Assembly: GCA_041687295.1 (NCBI GenBank) | Contig: JAWLCG010000028.1 | Span: 1 to 22,930 of the forward strand | Source of the DNA: JAWLCG01 sp041687295 | GTDB lineage: Bacteria > Planctomycetota > Phycisphaerae > SM23-33 > FEN-1343 | DNA length: 22,930 nucleotides | Direction: 5' to 3' | Shown: piece by piece, positions 7,466 to 14,442 of the stretch | Position numbering within the stretch: position 1 is the stretch's first letter | Layout of the letters: each line of letters starts with the position of its first letter | Made by a program: the position numbers and the translations under genes | The notes under the pieces: model-generated | The model's input: the letters and a program-made list of their open reading frames with translations, nothing else | What the model was told of the DNA's origin: nothing | Databases searched by the model: none

Positions 7466-7501
7466 AGCCCGGCCGCCCCTTGTGGTGGGAGCGGCCGGGC
7501 T
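7466..7501 (-). terminator. Strong hairpin downstream of the EF-hand gene
   Basis: AGCCCGGCCGC (7466-7476) and GCGGCCGGGCT (7491-7501) form a perfect 11-bp GC-rich stem with a 14-nt loop. It lies about 40 nt beyond the TAG at 7540-7542 in the direction of minus-strand transcription. There is no clear U-tract, so intrinsic termination is plausible but not certain. Its position fits a gene end at 7540 rather than at the earlier UGA. Confidence 0.45.
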
Positions 7502-7539
7502 GGTTGAGTGTCAGAGGGCCTCGGGGCGGGACCCGGGGT

Positions 7540-8784
7540 CTACGGCAGCGGCTCGTAGGTGACGGCCGGGCCGGCGCCGATCACCTGGGGGCGCTTGGCG
7601 GCGATATCGGCCAGGCTGCGGGTGCCGCTGACGGTGCCCAGGGCACCGGCCGGCATGGTCACGCGGACGAAACCGTTCTCCATCGTCACGTTTGAGGGTA
7701 CTCGCCTTGAGTACGTGCACGCGGAGCCGCCTCAGCCAAACCCCATGCTGCCGGAGTCGACGGGTTGGTTGCCGGCGAGGATCTCGACCGTCGGGGGCTG
7801 GGCCCGCTGGATGGCGGTTTCGTAGGTCTCCCCACCGGGGCCGACGGCGATGAGCTTGGGCAGGACGGAGATATTGCCGCCCTCGTAGCTGGCCTGGAAG
7901 GTCAGTTCGGGCGCCCCGCCGATCCGCAGCGTGTTGCGTTGGCCGGCGCGGATGGGGTAGCGCAGTGTCTGCTTGCCGGGGGCGACGGCCTGCGTGGCGG
8001 TGCCCAGCAGCCCGTAGCTGAGGCGGTACTCCCCGGCGGGCACGGCCGAGCCGCCCTTGGCCAGGACGTTGAACGCGCCCTGGTCGCTCTCGAGCACCAG
8101 CACCGTCAGGCCCGGCGTGGGCGGCACGGCCACCTGCCCCAGTTGGGGCTCTGCGACGGGGCTGTAGCGGAGCTGTTGCTGGGCGTCGTCGACGCTCAGG
8201 CGGTAGAGGCGGCCGCCGACGCGGTGGAGCTGCCGCAGCGGCACGGCCCATCGGTTGGGGCCGACCAGCAGGGCGTCCTGGCCGTCCTGGGTGATTCGCC
8301 CGTCGAGGTTGTCGTCGATCAGCCAGACCGGCTGGCCGGCGATCTCGCCGCGCAGGCTGCCCCGCGAGACGTAGCGCCCCGTGAGGGTCTTGGAACTGGG
8401 CGAGACCGCCAGGCCGGTGAAGGTGACCGCCGCCCGGCCCAGCGGGCAACTGGCCGCGGGCAGGGCGAACTCGACGCTGGCCGAGCCGTCCGGGGCGGCG
8501 CTGGTCCACTCGCTCTGGCCGATCTGCCCGTCGCCGTCGGCGTCGATGCCGACCCGCACCTGGCCCGTTCGGCCCTGGGCGCTCAGGCGGACCGGGCAGA
8601 TCCCCACCGCCAGCGTGCCCGAGCCGCCGCTGACGTGCAGCGTCTGGCCGCCGTTGGCTGCGCTGAGCGGCGTGTGGTCGGCCGGCGCGACCGCAAAGGT
8701 CAACGCCGTCGAGCCGTCGTCGGCCCAAACCGGCCCCGCCCCCAGCGCCACGCCAGCCAGCAGGATTATCGTCCATCGTCGCAT
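7540..8784 (-). CDS. Secreted EF-hand protein with in-frame UGA (candidate selenoprotein)
   Basis: The frame has 414 codons with UGA at codon 351 (7732-7734). MRRWTIILLAGVALGAGPVWA is a Sec signal peptide (cleavage near residue 21), so the product is exported. A perfect EF-hand loop, DADGDGQIGQSE (81-92), and a partial one, DDNLDGRI (157-164), predict calcium binding; the rest looks like beta-sandwich repeats. After ...DSGSMGFG comes UGA, and the same frame continues GGSACTYSRRVPSNVT then MENGF...EPLP to a TAG. The 47 codons from MENGF on have 44 G/C third positions, so they look translated. The hairpin at 7698-7714 lies 17 nt past the UGA. C356 sits five residues after position 351, so a selenylsulfide or disulfide is conceivable. 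If UGA is a stop, the product is 350 residues; a nonsense mutation or sequencing error is the main alternative. ATG 8784 follows GGAGGG. No known family recognised beyond the EF-hand. Confidence 0.75.
7698..7714 (-). promoter_or_regulatory. Hairpin just downstream of in-frame UGA (candidate bacterial SECIS)
   Basis: On the mRNA, GUACUC and GAGUAC pair perfectly around the loop AAGGC. The stem begins 17 nt and the loop 23 nt after the UGA at 7734-7732, within the region where bacterial SECIS elements lie. The loop contains GG, but not in its first two positions as in the E. coli fdhF and fdnG elements, so the match is imperfect. The codons forming it include UCA, CGA and GUA, which are rare in this gene. 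Confidence 0.4.
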
Positions 8785-8910
8785 GGATGGCCCTCCATTG
8801 AGAGTCCGCGTCGTGAGCCGGCCTCGCACAGGGCGCGGCCCGTCCCTGAAACCCCGTCGCGCGGGGCAGGTATCCCTTCCAGCCAAAAAGGCACAGCATT
8901 TCTGCGGCGG

Positions 8911-9627
8911 CTACTCGGCCGCCTGCGTGGCCGGGGCGGCGGCGCCGGGCGGCCGGGCCGGCGTCGGAGCGATCGGGGCCGGCGGGGGCTGCCGCTCGGC
9001 CGTCGGCATCACATCGACCAGCACCGTATTGTTGCCGTTACGCTTGGGCTGGATGTTGTCACTGATGGACGGCCCGGCCCCCATGAGCCACCACGACCGC
9101 TGGTCGCTGAAGCCATAGAACGGCCCGGAGGTGTAGAGGAACCGCCGGTCGTCCGCGCGGTAGGCGACGAAGCTGACCCGGCTGGCGCCGATCTGCTTGA
9201 CGCTCTTGAACAGCGCGGTCTCGGGGATCGGCACCTCGCCGAAGGGCGTGGGCGCGACCGCGGCCGGGATGCCCAGCAGGTACTCGCTGCGGTCGACGCC
9301 GACGCCGCCGCTGCGGATCTCGATGATGGCGTCGGCCTCGGCCATGTCCTGGACCACGATGCACCCGGCGTACCAGGCGTGCATGCGGACGGTGGCGACC
9401 AGGAAGGTCTTGTCCGCCCGGTCGACCAGGGCGTCCAGGACGAACACCTTGGTGTCCCGTAGCGGGCTGAAATCCAGCTGTGCCACCGCCCGGTCGACGG
9501 CGGCCGAGATCAGCAACTGCTCGCTGGCCGTCCGCGGCGTGTCGGTGGTCCGCCGGGTGCCACAGCCGCCCAGCGCCACCGCAAGGAGTCCCAGAACGAT
9601 CATCCACTGAAACCCGACAGTCCTCAT
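8911..9627 (-). CDS. Uncharacterised lipoprotein
   Basis: This 238-residue protein begins MRTVGFQWMIVLGLLAVALG and then GCGTRRTT, a lipoprotein signal peptide with lipobox LGGC and lipidated Cys22. It is therefore membrane-anchored outside the cytoplasm. The mature N-terminus, TDTPRTASEQLLISAAVD, is followed by an alpha/beta region with motifs VFVLDALVD, DAIIEIRSGGVGVD and FVAYRADDRRFLYTSGPFYG. The C-terminal ~30 residues are Pro/Ala-rich and probably disordered. I do not recognise a characterised family; it looks like an outer-surface protein of planctomycetes, but that is inference. The longer open frame reaches 9726, but ATG 9627 follows a strong GGAGGAG site and begins the signal peptide. 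The EF-hand protein gene starts 126 bp downstream on the same strand. Confidence 0.8.
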   Translation of the reverse strand: MRTVGFQWMIVLGLLAVALGGCGTRRTTDTPRTASEQLLISAAVDRAVAQLDFSPLRDTKVFVLDALVDRADKTFLVATVRMHAWYAGCIVVQDMAEADAIIEIRSGGVGVDRSEYLLGIPAAVAPTPFGEVPIPETALFKSVKQIGASRVSFVAYRADDRRFLYTSGPFYGFSDQRSWWLMGAGPSISDNIQPKRNGNNTVLVDVMPTAERQPPPAPIAPTPARPPGAAAPATQAAE

Positions 9628-9751
9628 CCGCTCCTCCGTGAACCGAAGCTGCTCGTATTGCCGGACAGCGCGTGGGGACAGACACCATCCCGCCAGCCCC
9701 ATCCGGCAGGACCAGGCCGTGCGCACTGGCTATGGAACCCGGCCGAGGCCG

Positions 9752-10270
9752 TCAGGGTTCCGCCCGGCGCACGCTCTGGATGACGACGGGCTCGGCCGGC
9801 ACGTCGTCGTAGTGGCCGACGCTGCGGGTCTTGACCTTGCTGATGGCCCCGACGACGTCGAGGCCCTCGGTGACCTTGCCGAAGGCGGCATAGCCGAAAC
9901 CGGCGGGCGTGTCGTTCTTGTGGTTGAGGAAGTCGTTGTCGGCCACGTTGATGAAGAACTGGGCCGTGGCGCTGTGCGGATCGTTCGTGCGGGCCATCGC
10001 CAGCGTGCCGGACTCGTTGGGCGCCTCGGCGCTGGCCTCGTTGCGGACGGGCTCATGGGTGGGCTTGGGCTTCATGTCGGCCGTCATGCCGCCGCCCTGG
10101 ATCATGAAGCCGTCGATCACGCGGTGGAAGACCAGGCCGTCGTAGAAGCCCTCGTCGACGTAGCGGAGGAAGTTCTCGACGGTCTTGGGGGCCTTGTCAG
10201 CCCACAGTTCGGCGCGGATCGTGCCCTTGGAGGTCTCCAGGACCACCACCGGATTGGTTGTCTCAGCCAT
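9752..10270 (-). CDS. Peptidyl-prolyl cis-trans isomerase, cyclophilin type
   Basis: This 172-residue single-domain cyclophilin catalyses cis-trans isomerisation of Xaa-Pro bonds during protein folding. The active-site arginine is R50 in VFHRVIDGFMIQGGG. The other catalytic-groove residues are in ATAQFFINVADNDFLNH (Q104, F106), and FGYAAFGKVTEGLDVV forms the C-terminal strand. There is no signal peptide, so it is cytoplasmic, like PpiB. The length matches PpiB (about 165). ATG 10268-10270 follows GGGAGAGG. It lies between the entericidin-like and larger lipoprotein genes on the same strand, with gaps of 150 and 124 bp, so a shared transcript is possible but not shown. Confidence 0.95.
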   Translation of the reverse strand: MAETTNPVVVLETSKGTIRAELWADKAPKTVENFLRYVDEGFYDGLVFHRVIDGFMIQGGGMTADMKPKPTHEPVRNEASAEAPNESGTLAMARTNDPHSATAQFFINVADNDFLNHKNDTPAGFGYAAFGKVTEGLDVVGAISKVKTRSVGHYDDVPAEPVVIQSVRRAEP

Positions 10271-10420
10271 TGCCTCTCCCTTGCCGGGTCGTTCGCCCGC
10301 GACAGTCCCGGGGGCCAGGCGCCGCCGACGAGACCACGAGCCGCTCGGCCTGCCGGCGTCTCCCGGTCGGGCCGGCGACTATCATGCCGCGTCGGCGGCG
10401 CGATGGCAACCCTGGGTTCG

Positions 10421-10555
10421 CTAGTCTTCGATCGCCTCGCCGACGTCCTGGACGTCCCGGCCGAAGCCCTCCCAGGTGTCGCCGCAACCGGTAACGGCGA
10501 ACAGCGTCGCCAGGAGCACCAGGGCATAGCAAAACATCATCTTGAAACTGCGCAT
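10421..10555 (-). CDS. Entericidin-like small lipoprotein (44 residues)
   Basis: The reading frame from ATG 10553-10555 to TAG 10421-10423 encodes 44 residues. It begins MRSFKMMFCYALVLLATLFA, and VTGC supplies a lipobox with Cys24. The mature part, CGDTWEGFGRDVQDVGEAIE, has the x-G-x-G-xD-Vx-xxG-xxI pattern of the entericidin (EcnA/EcnB) family. Those are tiny cell-envelope lipoproteins; in E. coli they form a toxin-antidote pair linked to bacteriolysis. Support for translation is strong: a perfect AAGGAGG ribosome site lies just upstream, and a TATAAT -10 box lies about 50 bp upstream. Only one copy is seen, not an antidote/toxin pair. Many bacteria carry single entericidin-like genes of unknown role, and I infer no toxicity. 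Confidence 0.8.
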   Translation of the reverse strand: MRSFKMMFCYALVLLATLFAVTGCGDTWEGFGRDVQDVGEAIED

Positions 10556-10605
10556 TGTCCATCCTCCTTAGTGCGAACAGGCCGGACCTCTCTGCCCGGC
10601 CGTGA

Positions 10606-10611
10606 ATTATA
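10606..10611 (-). promoter_or_regulatory. -10 box of the entericidin-like gene
   Basis: Read on the minus strand, the bases spell TATAAT, a perfect -10 hexamer, about 50 nt upstream of the ATG at 10555. TTGGAA lies upstream with only a 14-bp spacer, so the -35 element is weak or non-canonical. The A/T island GTGAATTATAGG is conspicuous in its GC-rich setting. Confidence 0.5.
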
Positions 10612-10679
10612 GGCACCAGCGAGACTTCCAAGCCTCCCGGGCCATCGGAATCCTGCCGACCCCGTCGTCAGCCCCTCTT

Positions 10680-10755
10680 GTAGGCCGGACGCAGTCCGGC
10701 TGAGAAGAGACGCCCCATCGAACAGTCTTACCCAGCCGGACTGCGTCCGGCCTAC
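10680..10755. repeat. Paired family B palindrome (REPIN-like), copy 2
   Basis: The arms at 10680-10702 and 10733-10755 are perfect 23-bp reverse complements with a 30-nt spacer. Arms and spacer core match the element at 7065-7138. Two complete copies plus a solitary half in 3.7 kb indicate a repeat multiplied in this genome. Confidence 0.85.
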
Positions 10756-10916
10756 TAGCGACCAGCCTGGAATGTGTCTGGTAAGCCCGCTGAAGCGGGC
10801 TGAGAAGAGGGAGCCCAGGGGCCCCGGCGAACCCGGCCTGCAAGGCCTCACCTTTACCCACAAGTCTCCCGGGATGTCCAATGAGGCTCTCCTGCCGGTC
10901 AGGAAGAAACGGCGCG

Positions 10917-11051
10917 GGGGCTTTGTCCCCACACCCCCAGGATTTGTCGTTTTGGGGCCATCCGCACGGGCGGCCTCTGCTGGAGTTGGCGCCCGTTCTG
11001 TTCTGCGGGTGGCCCCAATGCGATAAATCCCGGGGTCTGGGGCAGAGCCCC
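10917..11051. repeat. Large imperfect inverted repeat (135 bp)
   Basis: The left arm (10917-10960) reads GGGGCTTTGTCCCC, then a CCCC-rich stretch, GGATTTGTCG and TTGGGGCCA. The right arm (11010-11051) is its reverse complement with scattered mismatches and short gaps: TGGCCCCAATGCGATAAATCC and so on to GGGGCAGAGCCCC. The central loop is about 49 nt. It looks like a non-autonomous mobile or palindromic element. No transposase is nearby. Confidence 0.7.
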
Positions 11052-11242
11052 AGGCTCTCTGTTCTGGGGCCGTGAGGCCTACAAGGCCGGGCCTGAACCC
11101 GCTACGCGGGCGAAGCCCGTGAACGGGGCTGAAGAGGCCCTCCCCGTGGCCCTCGCCGGGGTCCTCGCAGAGGCCCTGGACCATTTTCGTGTCGGACGTG
11201 CGGGTGAACTGGCCCGCCAGATCGACGGGCCAGCCACGGACG

Positions 11243-11264
11243 CCCATGGATGGCAATCCGTGGG
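11243..11264. repeat. Hairpin repeat family D, copy 2
   Basis: CCCATGGAT and ATCCGTGGG form a 9-bp stem with one G-U wobble around the loop GGCA. It matches the hairpin at 3727-3748 and is followed by the same GCTT. Confidence 0.7.
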
Positions 11265-11361
11265 CTTGGGCTGGAGGCGCCTTGGCACCCGCAGGCGCAA
11301 TCGGCAGATGGTTTGGCCGTGGGGGCGTTGTTGAGCCTGACATTCCTGACTGGGCAGCCTC

Positions 11362-14082
11362 CTACGCGGCGGCGTCGCCGCCGGAGCGGATGGCGGCGAT
11401 GAGTTCGTCGCTGGGGCCGCCCTTGGTCAGGTAGGCGGTGGCGCCGGCCTGGCGCATGGCCTGGGCCATGTCGGCCTCCTCGTGCATGCTCAGGCCGATC
11501 ACGCGGACCTCGGGCATCTCCTGGTGGAGCTGGCGGGTCGCCTCGATGCCGGTCAGCCGGGGCAGCGAGACGTCCATCACCACCACGTCGGGGTGGGTCT
11601 GGTGGGCGATGGCGACGGCGGTTTCCCCGTCGCCGGCCTCGGCGACGACCTCGATGTCGCCCTGTTCCTCGAGCAGGCCGGCGAGCCCCTCGCGGAGCAG
11701 GGCGTGGTCATCGGCGAGCAGGACGCGGATTCGGCCGGCCTGGCGGCCCGGGCTGGGACCGGCCGGTCCGCCGGCGGGCACCGGTTCGGGCGGTCCGTGC
11801 GCCCACCGCCCGGGCCGCGTGGGACGCACCGGCAGCGTTCGCGGTGCCAGCAGGGTCATTCGCGTTCCCTCGCCGGGGGCGCTCTGGACGTGCAGCCGGC
11901 CGCCCATCCACTCCAGCCGCTCGCGGATGCTGAACAGGCCGAAGCCGCCCTCTGAACTCTCGCCATTGGCCAGCGTGACCGGGCCGAAGCCGACGCCCTC
12001 GTCCACCACGTCCAGCCGGACAGTCTGCTCGTCGGCGCACGTCAGCTCCACGCGGGCCTGGCGGACGCCGGCGTGCTTGATGACGTTGAACAGCAGCTCG
12101 CGGGCCGCCTGGAACAGCAGCACGCCGACCTCCTCGCTCTGGGGCTGGGCGTGGTCGTCGGCCTGCACCTGGACCTCCAGGCCCTGCTTGGCCCGCATCT
12201 GTCGGCTCAGCCAGACCAGCGCCGCGGGCAGGCCGGCGTCGTAGAGCACCGGCGGGCTCAGCTCGACCGACAGCGAGCGGGAGGCCTCGATGGCCTGCTC
12301 GAGCAGTTCCTCAATGCTGCGGGCCTGCCGGCGCTGGTCCGGGTCGCTCAGGCGGTGCAGCAGCGTGCTCAGGCCCATCTTGCCGGCGGCGAGGATCTGC
12401 TGGAGGTGGTCGTGGAGGATCTGGGCGAGCCGGCGGCGCTCCCGCTGCTCGGCCTGGGTGAGCTGGGCGGCGAGGGTCCGCAGCTGGGCGGCGCGGCGTT
12501 CGGCCATGGCGGTCCGCTCGGCCACACGCTGCTCGAGGGTCTCCTTGAGGCCCTGGAGCTGCTCGAGGGCCTGCTTGCGGGCGGTGATGTCCTCGACGAC
12601 CCCCACGGCCGAGACGAACCGGCCCTGGCCGTCGCGGACGGCGGCACAGGAGAGGTTCGTCCACACCCACTCCCCGTCGGGACGGACGAACCGCTTCTCG
12701 AGGCTGTACCAGTCGATCCCCCCCTCGACCAGCAGGCGGGCCTGGGCCTCGTCGGCCGACAGGTCGTCGGGGTGGGTGATCTGGCGGAAATCTACGCCAA
12801 CCAGCTCCTGGCGGGAGTAGCCCAGGATGCGGGCGAAGGTCTCGTTGGCCATCCGCAGCCGCCCGTCCGGCTCGGCCAGGACGATGCCCACGGCTGCGTG
12901 ATCGAAGATGGTGCGGAAGCGCTGCTCGCTGTCGCGGAGGGCCTGCTCGTCGCGATTGCGGGCGGTGATGTCGCGGGCGACAGCGGCGATGCCGGTGAGC
13001 TGGCCGTCGGCATCCCAGATGGGCGAGAGGCTGTAGGAGACGTCGATCAGCTGGCCGTCGCGGCGGGTCAGGCGCTTCTCGATGTGCTCGATCCGCTGGC
13101 CCTGGCGGAAGCGGGCGAGGATCGCCTCGGGCTCGCAGCCCCCCTCAGGCGGATAGAGCACGCCGATGCCCTGGCCGATGGCCTCGCGGGCGGAGTAGCC
13201 GAAGATCCGCTCGGCGCCGGGGTTCCAGCTCTGGATCCGCCCGTCGAGGTCCAGGCCCACGATGGCGTCCTGCGAGGCGTCCACGATGGCCGCCAGCCAG
13301 GCGTGCATCTGCTCCTGACGGTGGCGCTCCGAGACGTCGCGGCAGACGCTGACCAGCACCGGCTCGCCGTCCAGCTCGACGCGATGGCTGTTGACCTCGG
13401 TGGCCACCACCCGCCCGTCCTTGCACCGCAGGGCCGAGTCCACCAGCACCGAGCCCTCGGCCGCCAGCGCCTGGCCGTAGCGGTCCAGCGGCACGTCGGC
13501 GGGCACGATGTCGCCCACCCGCATCGCGCAGAGCTCATCGTGGCTGAAGCCCGTCAGCCGAATGGCCGCGGCGTTGGCCTCGACGATGCGCTGGCGGTCC
13601 AGCGGGGCGTCGGCGCAGGTCAGGAAGATCGGGTCGTTGACGTTGTTGAAGACGGCCTCCCATCGCGCCCGGCTGCTCTGCAGGGCGGCGCGGGCGGCCC
13701 GCTCGTGCACCTCACGGGCCAGCCGGCGGCGCTGGGCGTCCAGCATCCACACCAGCACCACGCCCAGGCCCATCAGCTCGAACACCCGGCCAACGTCTTG
13801 CGGCGTCAGCGGGCCCAGGCGGTCGGGGGCGGCGAGGAAGTAGGCGTAGTAGAGCGTCATGGCCGCGACGCTGGCCAGCCCCGCCCACAGCCCGCCCACC
13901 AGGGCCACGAACGCCGTCGCCGTCAGCAGCACCGCCCCGGGGCTGTAGAGCCGATAGCCCGCCTCGGCCAGCAACTCGACCCCGCCGGCCGCCAGGAGCG
14001 TCACCGCCAGACTCCCCAGCCGCCAGCGCAGCGGCCATTGGGCCGTCGCCAGGGCAACGAGATGGTGCTTCCACTGCCGCAT
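11362..14082 (-). CDS. Hybrid sensor histidine kinase: membrane domain, three PAS, HisKA_3, receiver
   Basis: This 906-residue protein starts with a hydrophobic sensor of three to four membrane segments (about 20-115), resembling the KdpD-type DUF4118 module. Three PAS domains follow, at about 137-252, 258-375 and 386-502. A coiled coil leads into a NarX/HisKA_3 dimerisation domain, RRLAQILHDHLQQ, with H557 the predicted phospho-acceptor. The GHKL ATPase is next: ELLFNVIKHAG (N box), DEGVGFGPV and GGFGLFSIRERLEWMGG. The C-terminal receiver (about 785-900) starts IRVLLADDHALLREGL and has phospho-acceptor D837 in VVMDVSLP and K887 in YLTKGG. This receiver is NarL/FixJ-type, but the protein ends 19 residues after K887 with no HTH, so output must go to a partner not seen here. 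The signal is unknown. The upstream ribosome site is weak. Confidence 0.92.
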   Translation of the reverse strand: MRQWKHHLVALATAQWPLRWRLGSLAVTLLAAGGVELLAEAGYRLYSPGAVLLTATAFVALVGGLWAGLASVAAMTLYYAYFLAAPDRLGPLTPQDVGRVFELMGLGVVLVWMLDAQRRRLAREVHERAARAALQSSRARWEAVFNNVNDPIFLTCADAPLDRQRIVEANAAAIRLTGFSHDELCAMRVGDIVPADVPLDRYGQALAAEGSVLVDSALRCKDGRVVATEVNSHRVELDGEPVLVSVCRDVSERHRQEQMHAWLAAIVDASQDAIVGLDLDGRIQSWNPGAERIFGYSAREAIGQGIGVLYPPEGGCEPEAILARFRQGQRIEHIEKRLTRRDGQLIDVSYSLSPIWDADGQLTGIAAVARDITARNRDEQALRDSEQRFRTIFDHAAVGIVLAEPDGRLRMANETFARILGYSRQELVGVDFRQITHPDDLSADEAQARLLVEGGIDWYSLEKRFVRPDGEWVWTNLSCAAVRDGQGRFVSAVGVVEDITARKQALEQLQGLKETLEQRVAERTAMAERRAAQLRTLAAQLTQAEQRERRRLAQILHDHLQQILAAGKMGLSTLLHRLSDPDQRRQARSIEELLEQAIEASRSLSVELSPPVLYDAGLPAALVWLSRQMRAKQGLEVQVQADDHAQPQSEEVGVLLFQAARELLFNVIKHAGVRQARVELTCADEQTVRLDVVDEGVGFGPVTLANGESSEGGFGLFSIRERLEWMGGRLHVQSAPGEGTRMTLLAPRTLPVRPTRPGRWAHGPPEPVPAGGPAGPSPGRQAGRIRVLLADDHALLREGLAGLLEEQGDIEVVAEAGDGETAVAIAHQTHPDVVVMDVSLPRLTGIEATRQLHQEMPEVRVIGLSMHEEADMAQAMRQAGATAYLTKGGPSDELIAAIRSGGDAAA

Positions 14083-14442
14083 GGGTGCCGCTCCGCTCCG
14101 GGCACCGCCGGGGGCGCCACGGACCCGGCCCCGGCGACGATATAGCTGTCCCTTATATCGCAGCAGCGATCAAGGGGTTGTTCCCCTTGGCCGCCGGGCA
14201 AGTCCTATGGGCCCGGCCGGCAGGTCCATCCCCATAGCCAGCAAGCCCAGGGAGATGGGGAAGATGGGCCTCGGGCTGCCGGGGCCGCCGGTGGTCGCGG
14301 GGCAATGGCCGAAATCCGTCCGGGCCGCCGGGGGACAGACGGGCAATGGCGGCTTGGGCCTTGTTTTGCGTGCCCAGGCCGTTAGGATGGACCGGCTCGC
14401 CCGGCGCGGGGCCGGGCCGACCCCCATGTACGAAAGGCCAGC
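14083..14442. other. Divergent intergenic region between kinase and dxr
   Basis: These 360 bp contain three hairpins: CGATATA/TATATCG (14138-14160), CAAGGGG/CCCCTTG around TTGTT (14171-14189), and CTATGGG/CCCATAG (14205-14237). A possible dxr promoter lies at 14361-14388. The A/T-containing stem at 14138-14160 is placed where the kinase promoter should be, but I cannot assign -35 and -10 boxes with confidence. No gene is supported. Confidence 0.6.
14361..14388 (+). promoter_or_regulatory. Possible dxr promoter
   Basis: TTGTTT (14361-14366) and TAGGAT (14383-14388) are separated by 16 bp and lie 55 bp upstream of the GTG start. Both hexamers match the sigma70 consensus at four positions. The call rests on position and sequence alone. 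Confidence 0.35.

Larger units (their letters stand above)
6824..7539. other. Repeat-rich intergenic region
   Basis: About 715 bp between convergent genes (GH57 plus, EF-hand protein minus) contain no supportable gene. The region holds four copies of the 14-mer ATTGGGTTCGTTTC, a paired family B palindrome (7065-7138), a lone family B half (7423-7445), a run of 12 Gs (7392-7403) and a terminator-like hairpin (7466-7501). Confidence 0.75.
10612..11361. other. Repeat-rich intergenic region
   Basis: About 750 bp downstream of the kinase gene and upstream of the entericidin-like gene hold no supportable gene. The region contains a paired family B element (10680-10755), a small hairpin GCCCGC-TGAA-GCGGGC (10785-10800), a large imperfect inverted repeat (10917-11051) and a second copy of hairpin family D (11243-11264). 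Confidence 0.75.

Noticed and set aside
7732..7734. Whole-genome reassignment of UGA to an amino acid
   Set aside because: UGA ends the metallophosphoesterase, GT4, cyclophilin and rseP genes at expected lengths, so it is a normal stop codon in this genome.
7511..8899. 462-codon minus frame covering the EF-hand gene
   Set aside because: It is a different frame from the signal-peptide and EF-hand protein. It is rich in Arg, Pro and Gly, with no signal peptide or domain.
12073..14145. 690-codon open frame on the plus strand opposite the histidine kinase
   Set aside because: High GC leaves long antisense frames open. The opposite strand encodes a complete kinase with catalytic motifs, and this frame shows no domain and has a repetitive, G/A/L-rich composition.
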